Positions 8,619-17,653 of a stretch of DNA of 49,014 bases are shown here, piece after piece. Under the pieces are notes generated by a model that did no database searches, was not told where the DNA came from, and was given only the letters and a program-made list of their open reading frames with translations. How positions within the stretch are numbered: position 1 is the stretch's first letter; each line of letters opens with the position of its first letter. The position numbers and the translations under genes are program-made. Origin of the DNA: JBAUHN01 sp049680295 (GTDB lineage Bacteria > Pseudomonadota > Alphaproteobacteria > Rhodobacterales > Rhodobacteraceae); assembly GCA_049680295.1 (NCBI GenBank), contig JBAUHN010000159.1, positions 1-49,014 on the forward strand, read 5' to 3'.

Positions 8619-9926
8619 ATGGACCCCGCAACTGTCACCTACGACAGCGCATTCTGGATCACCTGTGCAATGATCTTGCTGCTGTTGGTGCTCTCTGGCT
8701 TTTTCTCCGGCTCCGAAACCGCTCTGACAGCCGCGTCGCGTGGCAAATTGCGTGCCCAGGCCGACAAAGGTTCACGCGGGGCCGCGCGCGCGCTCAAGAT
8801 TACCGAAGACAATGAACGCCTGATCGGCTCGGTTCTGCTGGGCAACAATCTGGTCAACATTCTTGCGGCTTCCCTTGCCACTGCGCTTTTTACCCGAGCC
8901 TTTGGCGAAAGCGGCGTGGCACTGGCAACGCTGGTGATGACCTTGCTGGTTCTTGTCTTTGCCGAAGTGCTGCCAAAAACCTATGCCATCACCAATGCCG
9001 AGACCGCTGCCGCTCTGGTCTCGCGTCCGATCCTGGGGGTGGTTCTGGTTTTCTCACCGATGGTTGCGGCGGTCCGGCTATTGGTCCGGGGCCTGTTGTC
9101 ACTTTTTGGCGTCAAAATTGATCCCGACAGCAACATCCTTGCCGTGCGCGAAGAAATTGCCGGTGCCTTGCAGCTTGGCCACTCCGAAGGTGTGGTCGAA
9201 AAAGAAGACCGCGACCGCATCCTTGGCGCATTGGATCTGGGCGACCGCACCGTTGAAGAGATCATGTTGCACCGGTCGGGTATCGAAATGATCAACGCTT
9301 CTGAGGCCCCGCAGCGCATCCTGAGCCAATGTCTGGAATCCAATCACACCCGCTTGCCGGTGTTCCAGGATGATCCTGAAAACATCATCGGTGTCATCCA
9401 CGCAAAAGACCTGCTGCGGGCCATGTACAAACTGATCGCAACGGCAAACGGTGACACCGAAGGCCTGAATGCATTCAAAATCACCGACGTGATGACGAAG
9501 CCTTACTTTGTCCCCGAAACCTCTACCCTCGACGAACAGATGCGCCAGTTCTTGCGCGGGCGAACCCACTTTGCTTTGGTTGTCGATGAGTATGGCAGCT
9601 TGCAGGGTCTGATCACACTCGAAGACATCCTCGAAGAGATTGTCGGCGAAATCACAGATGAATTTGACCCTGATGCCGACCATCCGGTGCGCAAAATTGA
9701 CGACGGGCAATATCTGGTCGATGGTGCGATGACCCTGCGCGACCTGAACCGGGCTACCGACTGGTCGCTGCCCGATGAAGAGGCCAATACCGTCGCCGGT
9801 CTGGTCATTCACGAGGCGCAAATGATCCCGACATCAGGTCAGGTCTTTTCATTCCACGGCTTCCGTTTTGAGGTCACATCCCGTGTCGGCAACCGGATCA
9901 CCGAGTTGAAAATCCGCCCCCTGTAA
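8619..9926 (+). CDS. CNNM/HlyC-CorC family membrane protein with CBS pair
   Basis: A 435-residue protein. The DUF21/CNNM transmembrane domain covers residues 1-190 (first helix around 12-32, with GFFSGSETALTAASRGKLR; HNEY-type region replaced by NERLIGSVLLGNN). A CBS pair occupies about 205-335 (IMLHRSGIEMINA, TRLPVFQDDPENIIGVIHAKDLL, VVDEYGSLQGLITLEDILEEIVGEI) and a CorC_HlyC domain about 350-435. The family is implicated in magnesium/cobalt efflux or tolerance; the hemolysin label is historical. The CBS pair suggests control by adenine nucleotides. A 190-bp spacer separates it from xerD, so it probably has its own promoter. Confidence 0.92.
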   Translation: MDPATVTYDSAFWITCAMILLLLVLSGFFSGSETALTAASRGKLRAQADKGSRGAARALKITEDNERLIGSVLLGNNLVNILAASLATALFTRAFGESGVALATLVMTLLVLVFAEVLPKTYAITNAETAAALVSRPILGVVLVFSPMVAAVRLLVRGLLSLFGVKIDPDSNILAVREEIAGALQLGHSEGVVEKEDRDRILGALDLGDRTVEEIMLHRSGIEMINASEAPQRILSQCLESNHTRLPVFQDDPENIIGVIHAKDLLRAMYKLIATANGDTEGLNAFKITDVMTKPYFVPETSTLDEQMRQFLRGRTHFALVVDEYGSLQGLITLEDILEEIVGEITDEFDPDADHPVRKIDDGQYLVDGAMTLRDLNRATDWSLPDEEANTVAGLVIHEAQMIPTSGQVFSFHGFRFEVTSRVGNRITELKIRPL

Positions 9927-10132
9927 GCGCGCCGGAAAAACACCCAGGCCAGCCTCTCATTGGTCTTGAACCCCAAAATTGGTCCTTCGCCTTCAAATCT
10001 TCGGATTAAGCCAGTGAAGGGTGGTTCGGGTTTAAGGCGGGGCGCTCCAGATGTTATCCGTCGCTCCGACAAAAAAACGAAATACCTAAATCCGCTTCAC
10101 CCTTCCTCAAATACTCTCGCCGAAGGCGCAGA

Positions 10133-10161
10133 TGTCAGATGCCCAAACCGGGCATCTGACA
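10133..10161. terminator. Perfect 12-bp hairpin between convergent genes
   Basis: TGTCAGATGCCC (10133-10144) and GGGCATCTGACA (10150-10161) pair perfectly around a five-base loop. It lies 34 bases past the stop of the minus-strand FAD-GcvT gene and about 200 past the CNNM/CorC gene. There is no T tract on either side, so it may be a 3'-end stabiliser or a Rho-assisted stop rather than a classic terminator. The rest of 9927-10194 shows nothing gene-like. Confidence 0.5.
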
Positions 10162-10194
10162 GACATGTCGCGCGGCGCAGCCGCCCCTTTTCCT

Positions 10195-12615
10195 TTAGGC
10201 CCTCAACTTCAAACCTTCGGGATCAAACGGCGGCGCGTGCAGGATGCGCGCCTTATGCGCCACGCCCAACACCATCACCTCGACCATGTCGTCCGGCGCA
10301 GCACCTTTTACATAGCCCAACGCCAGGCTCATCCCTACCGAATACCCGTAAGCCCCGGATGTCACATGCCCAATGCCCTTACCGTCCTTGAAAATCGGCT
10401 CACCCCCCGTCGCATCGGCCTGTGACGCATCCGTTTCGGCGCTGTCCAATGCCAGTATCACCAACTGCTCGCGCGGCGGATTCTTGAGCACCTCAACTGC
10501 CGCCGACTTGTTCAGAAATTCCTTGTCCAGCTTGCACAACCTGTCCAAACCAACCTCTTGCGGCCAATATTCCGGCGAATACTCGCGGCTCCACGATCCA
10601 TAACCCTTCTCAATCCGCAGGCTCATCAATGCCCGCCCGCCCACAGGGGCCGCGCCAAAATCGCGGCCCGCATCAATCAGTGCCGTGTAAAGCCGCAGCT
10701 GATCTTCTTGCGCGCAATGCAATTCCCACCCCAGATCGCCGGTGAAAGATACCCGCAGTGCCAAAACCCGTACCCCGGCCAGCTCAATCCATTTTGACCG
10801 CATAAAGCCAAAGTCGGCGGTCGCCAGCGAGGTATTGGTCAATCGTTGCAACATCTCACGCGACTTTGGCCCGGCAACATTGAACCCGCATGTGCTTTCG
10901 GTTTTGCTCTCAAACAGGGTGTCTTGGGGCAATGGCACCTGCTTGAAGAACCGCTTGTGGTACCGCTCAGCGATCCCTGAACCGATGATCCAGAACTCTT
11001 CTTCGCTCAGACGGGTCACTGTGAAATCCCCTGCAATCCCACCGCGTTTGCCGATAAGGGGCGTCAAACAGGACCGGCCAATGGCCGATGGCATCCGGTT
11101 GGCAAAGACCGCATTCAGCCAGTCTTCGGCCCCTGGCCCCGAACAGCGATATTTGGCAAAGTTCGAGATGTCGATGATCCCGGCATTCTCACGCAGCATC
11201 CTGCATTCGGCGCCCACCGGTTCCCACCAGTTTTGCCGGGTGAACCCATTGGTATCCTGCGTCCCCGGCGTGGGCGCGAACCACAAAGGGTGCTCCCAGC
11301 CGAAATTCAGCCCCATCACCGCGCCGATGTTTTTTTGCATCTGGTGGACGGGCCGCGTGCGCACCGGACGGCCCGCATCGCGTTCTTCATTGGGAAAGTG
11401 GATTTTGAACCGGTTGGCATATTGATCGCCAACCCGCGCCTTGGTGAAGGCCTTGCCGGCCCAATCGCCAAACCGAGCGATATCCCACGCAAACATGTCA
11501 TATCGCGTCTCGCCGGTGACGATCCAATCCGCCGCCAACAGCCCCATGCCGCCCGATTGCGAAAACCCTGGAATGATCCCATTGCAGCAAAAATAATTCG
11601 ACAACTCTGGCACCGGACCAAACAGCACATTACTATCGGGCGACCAGATCATTGGACCGTTGATCACCCGCTTGATCCCGGCCTCGCCGACAGCTGGCAC
11701 CCGGTCAATCGCACGCATCATATTGTCCTCGATCCGTTCCAGATCATCGGCAAACAACTCATGTCCGAACCCCTGCGGGGTGCCATCCTCGGCCCAGAAC
11801 CGCATGTCTTTTTCATAGGCCCCCACCAGCAGCCCCTTGCCTTCCTGGCGCAGATAATATTCGCCGTCCCGATCCGCGACTGACGGCAGGCGGCGATCCA
11901 TAGCATCAATCTCGGCAATGGTTTCGGTCACGAAATACTGATGCTCGGTGGGTTGCAATGGCAAGGTGATCCCCGCCATCGCCGCCACTTCGCGACCCCA
12001 AAGCCCGGCGGCATTGACGATCCATTCGCAGGCAATATCGCCCTTGGCGGTGCGCACGATCCATGTGCCGTCGGGCTGTTGTTCCGTTCCGGTGACGGGG
12101 CAAAAACGGATGATCTCGGCACCATTTTGACGCGCACCTGCCGCATAGGCATTGGTCACACCCGATGGGTCGACATTGCCGCCATCCGGTTCCCACATGA
12201 TGCAACGAATGCCATCGTAGTTGACCAGCGGATGCAGACGTTCCGCCTCATCGCGGCTGACCTCATGGAAATTCATGCCATAAAGCTTGGCCTTGGCCGC
12301 CTGCAGCCGCAGTTGATGTTCACGCGCTTCTGTTTGCGCCAGATACAGGCTGCCGGGTTGAAACACACCGCAGCTTTGGCCCGTCTCAGCCTCAAGCGCG
12401 TTATAGAGGTTCATCGTGTAATGCTGGATGCGGCTGATATTGGTGCTGTCATGCAGCCCGTGAATGTTGGCCGCCGCATGCCATGTGGACCCTGAGGTCA
12501 GCTCATCCCGCTCTAACAAGACGACATCCGTCCAGCCCAGTTTTGTCAGGTGATACAGGATCGAGCAGCCAATAACGCCGCCTCCGATCACAACAGCTTG
12601 GGCATGGGTTCGCAT
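10195..12615 (-). CDS. FAD-dependent oxidoreductase with C-terminal GcvT domain (dimethylglycine dehydrogenase-like)
   Basis: An 806-residue protein. The N-terminal DAO-type FAD domain (residues 1-375) has VVIGGGVIGCSILYHLTKLG and ELTSGSTWHAA; the His of STWHAA matches the covalent flavin site of dimethylglycine dehydrogenases. A FAO_M-like linker follows, then a GcvT aminomethyltransferase domain and its C-terminal barrel (about 430-806: GPKSREMLQRL, VSFTGDLGWELH, LMSLRIEKGYGSW). Known relatives demethylate N-methylated glycines and pass the one-carbon unit to tetrahydrofolate. Roseobacters carry many paralogues, so the substrate (dimethylglycine, sarcosine or another methylamine) is open. 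The start at 12615 places the GxGxxG motif at the N-terminus. It is divergent from a paralogue at 13031. Confidence 0.9.
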   Translation of the reverse strand: MRTHAQAVVIGGGVIGCSILYHLTKLGWTDVVLLERDELTSGSTWHAAANIHGLHDSTNISRIQHYTMNLYNALEAETGQSCGVFQPGSLYLAQTEAREHQLRLQAAKAKLYGMNFHEVSRDEAERLHPLVNYDGIRCIMWEPDGGNVDPSGVTNAYAAGARQNGAEIIRFCPVTGTEQQPDGTWIVRTAKGDIACEWIVNAAGLWGREVAAMAGITLPLQPTEHQYFVTETIAEIDAMDRRLPSVADRDGEYYLRQEGKGLLVGAYEKDMRFWAEDGTPQGFGHELFADDLERIEDNMMRAIDRVPAVGEAGIKRVINGPMIWSPDSNVLFGPVPELSNYFCCNGIIPGFSQSGGMGLLAADWIVTGETRYDMFAWDIARFGDWAGKAFTKARVGDQYANRFKIHFPNEERDAGRPVRTRPVHQMQKNIGAVMGLNFGWEHPLWFAPTPGTQDTNGFTRQNWWEPVGAECRMLRENAGIIDISNFAKYRCSGPGAEDWLNAVFANRMPSAIGRSCLTPLIGKRGGIAGDFTVTRLSEEEFWIIGSGIAERYHKRFFKQVPLPQDTLFESKTESTCGFNVAGPKSREMLQRLTNTSLATADFGFMRSKWIELAGVRVLALRVSFTGDLGWELHCAQEDQLRLYTALIDAGRDFGAAPVGGRALMSLRIEKGYGSWSREYSPEYWPQEVGLDRLCKLDKEFLNKSAAVEVLKNPPREQLVILALDSAETDASQADATGGEPIFKDGKGIGHVTSGAYGYSVGMSLALGYVKGAAPDDMVEVMVLGVAHKARILHAPPFDPEGLKLRA

Positions 12616-13030
12616 GGTCTGTGTCCTTACGCGGGGTTGGTTATTTTCGCACAATTTGCGCGTCCTTTGGACGCTTTGGTTGCTGTTTCACGACAATTGA
12701 TGTCGCTGTGATGCGGTCAGGTCCAAAAGATTGCGCTGTCCGCCGGCCGCGCGTGTAATCAGCAGACCGCAAAGCGCCCTGAAATTCAACCATCGACACA
12801 AACGCTGCTACTGGCGCCACACCGCAGCAACAGGTGCAAAACGGGTCATGCCCATTTGATGTTGTCCGGCACCCACGGCGCTGCATTTGTAATTTCGGTT
12901 ACAACAGCGCCCGACGGGACAGATCCGCACGCTTTCGCACGTTTCCGGCAACATCTGTCGTTTTTATGATTGCGAATGACAGCCTGCGGTCGCCACTGTC
13001 ATCCCAAACTTAGCATCACGGAGACCTGCC
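12616..13030. promoter_or_regulatory. 415-bp divergent intergenic region between two FAD-GcvT paralogues
   Basis: This must hold the promoters of both flanking genes. The one symmetric site I see is CGACA-ATTGA-TGTCG at 12691-12705, a 15-bp palindrome about 75 bases before the minus-strand gene. A Shine-Dalgarno-like GGAGA (13020-13024) precedes the plus-strand ATG. The open frame covering 12641-12886 on the minus strand is Cys/Arg-rich with no family resemblance, and I do not call it a gene. Confidence 0.4.
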
Positions 13031-15439
13031 ATGAAAACCACAACCAGAGTAGCGGTGATAGGCGGCGGCGTTGTTGGCGCATCCGTTCTGTACCATCTGA
13101 CAAAACTTGGTTGGTCGGATGTCATGTTACTGGAACGATCCGAACTGACATCCGGGTCCACGTGGCATGCCGCGGGTGGGTTTCATACGCTCAACGGCGA
13201 CACCAATATGGCCGCACTCCAGGGCTATACCATCCGGCTATACAAGGAGCTTGAGGAAATCACCGGCATGTCATGCGGGTTGCACCATGTCGGCGGTGTC
13301 ACTTTGGCCGATAATCAAGACCGGTTCGACATGCTGCTGGCCGAACGCGCCAAGCACCGCTTTATGGGACTGGACACAGAAATTATCGGCCCCGAAGAAA
13401 TCGCAGCAATTGCGCCGATCACCAATCTTGATGGCATTATCGGCGGGCTATATGATCCGCTGGACGGGCATCTTGACCCCTCGGGCACCACACACGCCTA
13501 TGCCAAGGCCGCACGGATGGGCGGCGCCACGATCGAGACCCATTGCATGGTGCATGAGACCAATCCGCGCAGCGATGGCACATGGGATGTGGTGACCAGC
13601 AAGGGCACCATTCATGCGGAACATGTGGTCAATGCAGGGGGTCTTTGGGCGCGCGAAGTCGGCGCGATGGCGGGCGTTTATTTTCCGCTGCACCCGATGG
13701 AGCATCAATATCTGGTCACCGATGACATCGCGCAAATCTACGAAATGGACGGCGAGCATCCGCATGTCATGGACCCCGCTGGCGAAAGCTATCTGCGCCA
13801 GGAAGGCCGTGGACTATGCATCGGGTTTTACGAACAGCCCTGCAAACCCTGGGCGATAGATGGCACCCCTTGGGATTTTGGCCACGAATTGCTGCAGGAC
13901 GATTTCGACAAAATCACCGACAGTATTGATTTCGCCTATAAACGCTTTCCGGTGCTGGAAACCGCCGGGGTCAAATCGGTAATCCACGGGCCATTTACCT
14001 TTGCGCCCGACGGCAACCCGCTGGTTGGTCCGGTGCCGGGGCTGCGCAATTATTGGTCGGCTTGTGGCGTCATGGCAGGCTTTAGTCAGGGCGGCGGCGT
14101 CGGCCTTACCCTTGCCCAATGGATGATCGAGGGCGAACCGGAACGCGATGTAATGGCCATGGATGTGGCCCGGTTCGGCCCTTGGATCAGCCCCGGCTAC
14201 ACCCGCGCCAAAGTCACCGAGAATTACCAAAAACGTTTCTCGGTTGCCTATCCCAACGAAGAACTGCCCGCAGCACGGCCCAATCGCACCACGCCGATGT
14301 ATGACATCTTTAGCCAAATGGGCGCGGTCTGGGGCCAGCAGTTCGGGCTGGAGGTGCCAAATTATTTTGCCACCGGTGACGCGCCATTGTATGAGACACC
14401 GTCCTTTCGCCGCTCGGACGCCTTTGACGCCACCGCCCGCGAAGTGGCCGCGGTGCGCAACAGTGTTGGCATCAACGAAGTGCAGAACTTCGGCAAGTTC
14501 CGGGTCAAAGGCAGCGGCGCACGCGCCTGGCTGGACCGGATCATGGCGGGCCGCGTGCCCAAACCGGGTCGTTTAAGCCTGACACCGATGCTGTCGCACA
14601 AGGGCAAGTTGATAGGTGATTTTACCATGTCCTGCCTGTCAGAGACCGAATTTCAACTGACCGCCTCCTATGGTTCGCAATCCTTCCATCAGCGCTGGTT
14701 TGAGCAAAATCTGGACGCAGGCGTCAGCGTCGAAAACATCTCGGACAGGTGCACGGGGTTTCAGATCGCCGGACCTAAAGCCCGCGATGTTCTGGCCGCC
14801 TGCACCCGAACAGACATATCGCAGATGAAGTTTCTAGACGTCTGGCAGATGACCGTCGGGCTGACCGATTGCACGGTGCAGCGCGTCAGCTATACCGGCG
14901 ATCTGGGGTACGAGATTTACTGCGATCCGATGGGTCAACGGGCGTTGTGGAACAGCCTGTGGACGGCGGGGCAAGCACACGGCATGGCGCCATTTGGCAT
15001 GCGCGCGATGATGTCGCTGCGGCTCGATAAATTCTTTGGCAGCTGGATGAGCGAATTTTCACCTGATTATACAGCTGCCGAAACCGGGTTGGATCGGTTC
15101 ATCAGCTTCATGAAAAACACCGCGTTTATCGGACGCGATGCGGCTGAGAAAGAACGTGAAAATAGCAGCGCGCGCCGTCTGGTCGCCTTTGAGGTCGACG
15201 CGCTGGACGCAGATGTGCATGGTTATGAGCCGATCTGGCTGGACGGTGCCGTTGTCGGGTTTTGCACCTCTGGTGGCTATTCGCACCACGCAGGCAAATC
15301 CATCGCCCTGGGCTTTTTGCCGGTCGATCGCATTGCGGAAAACCCCGCCGTTGAAATCGAGATCCTTGGCCAGATGCGACCCGCGCAGATGATCACTGAG
15401 CCGCTGTTTGATGCGGACGGCGCGCGTATGCGGGGATAA
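13031..15439 (+). CDS. FAD-dependent oxidoreductase with C-terminal GcvT domain (dimethylglycine dehydrogenase-like), paralogue
   Basis: An 802-residue protein with the same architecture as its divergent neighbour. The FAD domain has VAVIGGGVVGASVLYHLTKLG and ELTSGSTWHAAGG, including the His expected to carry flavin. A linker is followed by GcvT domains (GPKARDVLAACT, VSYTGDLGYEIYC, AMMSLRLDKFFGSWMSEFSP). The family oxidises N-methyl groups of glycine derivatives, transferring electrons to an electron-transfer flavoprotein and formaldehyde equivalents to tetrahydrofolate. The two paralogues share motifs but differ clearly in the middle (for example TLNGDTNMAALQGY here and GLHDSTNISRIQHY there), so they likely act on different substrates. 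The next gene, a nucleotidyltransferase, begins 40 bases downstream. Confidence 0.9.
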   Translation: MKTTTRVAVIGGGVVGASVLYHLTKLGWSDVMLLERSELTSGSTWHAAGGFHTLNGDTNMAALQGYTIRLYKELEEITGMSCGLHHVGGVTLADNQDRFDMLLAERAKHRFMGLDTEIIGPEEIAAIAPITNLDGIIGGLYDPLDGHLDPSGTTHAYAKAARMGGATIETHCMVHETNPRSDGTWDVVTSKGTIHAEHVVNAGGLWAREVGAMAGVYFPLHPMEHQYLVTDDIAQIYEMDGEHPHVMDPAGESYLRQEGRGLCIGFYEQPCKPWAIDGTPWDFGHELLQDDFDKITDSIDFAYKRFPVLETAGVKSVIHGPFTFAPDGNPLVGPVPGLRNYWSACGVMAGFSQGGGVGLTLAQWMIEGEPERDVMAMDVARFGPWISPGYTRAKVTENYQKRFSVAYPNEELPAARPNRTTPMYDIFSQMGAVWGQQFGLEVPNYFATGDAPLYETPSFRRSDAFDATAREVAAVRNSVGINEVQNFGKFRVKGSGARAWLDRIMAGRVPKPGRLSLTPMLSHKGKLIGDFTMSCLSETEFQLTASYGSQSFHQRWFEQNLDAGVSVENISDRCTGFQIAGPKARDVLAACTRTDISQMKFLDVWQMTVGLTDCTVQRVSYTGDLGYEIYCDPMGQRALWNSLWTAGQAHGMAPFGMRAMMSLRLDKFFGSWMSEFSPDYTAAETGLDRFISFMKNTAFIGRDAAEKERENSSARRLVAFEVDALDADVHGYEPIWLDGAVVGFCTSGGYSHHAGKSIALGFLPVDRIAENPAVEIEILGQMRPAQMITEPLFDADGARMRG

Positions 15440-15479
15440 GGGCCTGTCAGCGCGCACCCCCTCGCGGTAAGATCGGCAA

Positions 15480-16103
15480 ATGGAGCGAAAAATCATCACC
15501 GACATGCCGGTCATTATTCTGGCCGCCGGGGCCTCGCGCCGCATGCGCGGGGCAGACAAGCTGATGCAACGGGTCGACGATATGCCACTGATCCGGCGGC
15601 AGGCCCTGATGGCGCGGGCGGTCACGATTGGCCCGGTGATCATCGCCCTGCCCGCCCCGCCGCATCCGCGCTATGATGTTATCGCCGATCTGGACATCAC
15701 TCCACTGACCGTCAGGGACGCAGACGAAGGCATCAACGCCAGCCTGCGCGCCGCATTTGCCGCTGTGTCCAAATGCGCACGGGCGGCAATGGTGATGCTG
15801 GCCGACCTGCCCGCCCTGACAACGCAAGATTTGCGTGACGTGATTGCGCAAGTTGATCCCGCGTCTTCCACGCTGATCTGGCGCGGTGCGACCGAGACCG
15901 GAGCCCCCGGCCACCCGATTGTTTTCGCAGCACCCCTGTTTGCTGAATTTGCCAAACTGACAGGCGACACCGGCGGTGGCGCGATCATAGCCAAAGCCAA
16001 AGATCACCTGGAACTGATCAAACTGCCGAATACCCATGCCCGGCTTGACCTTGATACCCCCGAAGACTGGGCCGCCTGGCGCAAAAAATTCCCGCAAAAG
16101 TAG
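15480..16103 (+). CDS. MobA/MocA-like nucleotidyltransferase
   Basis: A 207-residue protein. The nucleotide-binding signature is VIILAAGASRRMRGADKLMQ near residues 11-30, typical of the NTP_transf_3 family that includes molybdenum cofactor cytidylyl- and guanylyltransferases. The metal/nucleotide motif MVMLADLPALT and the later GAPGHPIVF, with an acidic LDTPEDW tail, also fit. The enzyme would attach CMP or a related nucleotide to molybdopterin for Mo-hydroxylases, but the family also includes other nucleotidyltransferases and no molybdoenzyme gene is next door. The start is uncertain: an ATG at 15504 (MPVIILAAG) is also possible, with GGAG upstream. It follows the FAD-GcvT gene by 40 bases and may be co-transcribed. 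Confidence 0.8.
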   Translation: MERKIITDMPVIILAAGASRRMRGADKLMQRVDDMPLIRRQALMARAVTIGPVIIALPAPPHPRYDVIADLDITPLTVRDADEGINASLRAAFAAVSKCARAAMVMLADLPALTTQDLRDVIAQVDPASSTLIWRGATETGAPGHPIVFAAPLFAEFAKLTGDTGGGAIIAKAKDHLELIKLPNTHARLDLDTPEDWAAWRKKFPQK

Positions 16104-16225
16104 AGATAGTCCCCTCGAAAATTGCATATTGAAGCCAAAAACGGGACAGTTTCCTGCCCCGTTAAAGGTTGACACGCCAAATCAATCTGACGCGTCAGCT
16201 GCATATTCATGGTCAGCGTTTCAGG

Positions 16226-17653
16226 CTACTTCTTTTGTAGCTTCCGCTGAAATTTACTGGGGGTCTGCCGGGCGGACTGATAGGCCTTTAACCCGTCTTT
16301 GGTGCGCAATTCCGGAAACAGTTCCAGAATTTCCGAGCGCTGAGAATTGTCGGTACCACCCAGGGACATGTCCCCCGGCTGAAAGCTTTCGGCCCATAGA
16401 CCGTCGGACAAGATCACTTCGTGCTGGTCGAACATCAGGTGGATATAGGTCGTTTCAGAGACATCAATAATATCGACACCTTTTAGGCCCGTCAGATGCT
16501 TAGCTGCGACCAAACTTTCGGATTTCTCTATCTCCAGCACGGCCTGTCCGCTGGCCACGATCAGCCGATGATTGGGGCTGACCAACATATCGCGTTCTGG
16601 CAGATCACCATCCAGCGCACCTTTGGCGATCAACACAGGTTTCAGATGTGCCGCACGCTGCAAGTCGGCGCGCGTCATTGTTCTGCGCCCGACCCAACGG
16701 ATGGTTTGAATTCCGTTGTCGCGGGTGATCACGCGGTCCCCGACCTGAAGGGTTTCAACTTTGCGTTCGCCACGCGGGGTCGCAATAAAGGTGCCCGGCG
16801 TGAAACAGGGAATGACGTTGGTGGTTTGCGAAAAGTTCTTTGTTCCCGCTGGTGCGCCATCCTTGTCAAAATACTGAACGACACCTGCATCAGGATTATT
16901 GACATCATAAACGACGCTCAGCGATCCGGTTGGTGTGGTTGCCCCTTTGGTCAATGCACCACCGGTGACCACCGTCAGTTTCGGAGCCTTCGGGCGGGTT
17001 TTCTTTTTCGGATCACTTTGATACGCAGCGCGCAAAATATCGCAATTGTAAACGGCAACGGATGCAATTACCCCGTCGAACGAGGCAGAGGACACATTGC
17101 CAGTGTCAGCCTGCGCGTTGGGTCGAAATTCCGCAGCCGAGGTCTGGCCATCACCTGATTTGACACTTGAATATCGCGTATCAGCCACATCTACGATGCC
17201 GCTGGACAGGTTTTTCACCTTCAAGGTGCAGCTGATCCCATCGGACCATGAAAACGTCACTTCGACATCATCGCCGTCTTCAATGATCCATGGCGCGCTG
17301 TGCAGCACAAACTGGCCGCCCACAGCGCTGTGCAACACTTCGATGCGGTAATCTTCGGTGACCCGGATTTCAAATGCGCCGTCTTCTTCGTTCTGCGGAT
17401 CAGACGGGCGGCGATCCATCGTCGTATCGGGATATAAATTAAGTGCGAAATTCAGCACGACTGATCCTTCCGTCAGGTCAAATGCGCCCTCAATCCCTGG
17501 AACACCCAAACTATCGCTGACACAGTCGGTCCTGGTTCTGGAAACATCACTGGACCCGTCAACCAAAGGAACCGGCGCATTAGACCCAGAGGTGTCAAAT
17601 TGCCACAAACCAATCAGGTGCTTTTCAAATGGATTGCGTTCGTCACGCGCCAT
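16226..17653 (-). CDS. Hint-domain protein with N-terminal lectin-like domain
   Basis: A 475-residue protein. Residues 8-210 look like a concanavalin/LamG-type beta-sandwich (HLIGLWQFDTSGS, VEVTFSWSDGISCTLKV). A low-complexity linker follows, with NNPDAGVVQYFDKDG. Residues about 285-430 form a Hint_2 domain: the start CFTPGTFIATPRGERKVE contains the nucleophilic Cys, then LQVGDRVITRDNGIQTIRWVG, VSPNHRLIV with the block-F-like His, and VILSDGLWAESF. Hint domains cleave peptide bonds through a thioester; in Rhodobacterales such proteins are common and probably self-process or release an extracellular domain. No N-terminal signal peptide is seen, so export, if any, would use another route. Strong AAGGAG precedes the ATG at 17653. 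Confidence 0.85.
   Translation of the reverse strand: MARDERNPFEKHLIGLWQFDTSGSNAPVPLVDGSSDVSRTRTDCVSDSLGVPGIEGAFDLTEGSVVLNFALNLYPDTTMDRRPSDPQNEEDGAFEIRVTEDYRIEVLHSAVGGQFVLHSAPWIIEDGDDVEVTFSWSDGISCTLKVKNLSSGIVDVADTRYSSVKSGDGQTSAAEFRPNAQADTGNVSSASFDGVIASVAVYNCDILRAAYQSDPKKKTRPKAPKLTVVTGGALTKGATTPTGSLSVVYDVNNPDAGVVQYFDKDGAPAGTKNFSQTTNVIPCFTPGTFIATPRGERKVETLQVGDRVITRDNGIQTIRWVGRRTMTRADLQRAAHLKPVLIAKGALDGDLPERDMLVSPNHRLIVASGQAVLEIEKSESLVAAKHLTGLKGVDIIDVSETTYIHLMFDQHEVILSDGLWAESFQPGDMSLGGTDNSQRSEILELFPELRTKDGLKAYQSARQTPSKFQRKLQKK

Noticed and set aside
9099..9821. 240-codon frame antisense to the CNNM/CorC gene
   Set aside because: It lies wholly inside a gene with clear CBS domains; antisense open frames are expected in GC-rich DNA.
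9959..9985. ATTGGTC direct repeats after the CNNM/CorC gene
   Set aside because: They lie between convergent genes where no promoter is expected, and the repeat is only seven bases.
12641..12886. 81-codon frame in the divergent promoter region
   Set aside because: Cys/Arg-rich, no ribosome site, no recognisable fold.
12616..13030. Possible glycine riboswitch before the FAD-GcvT genes
   Set aside because: I looked for the tandem aptamer core and did not find it; only a palindrome and ribosome sites are visible.
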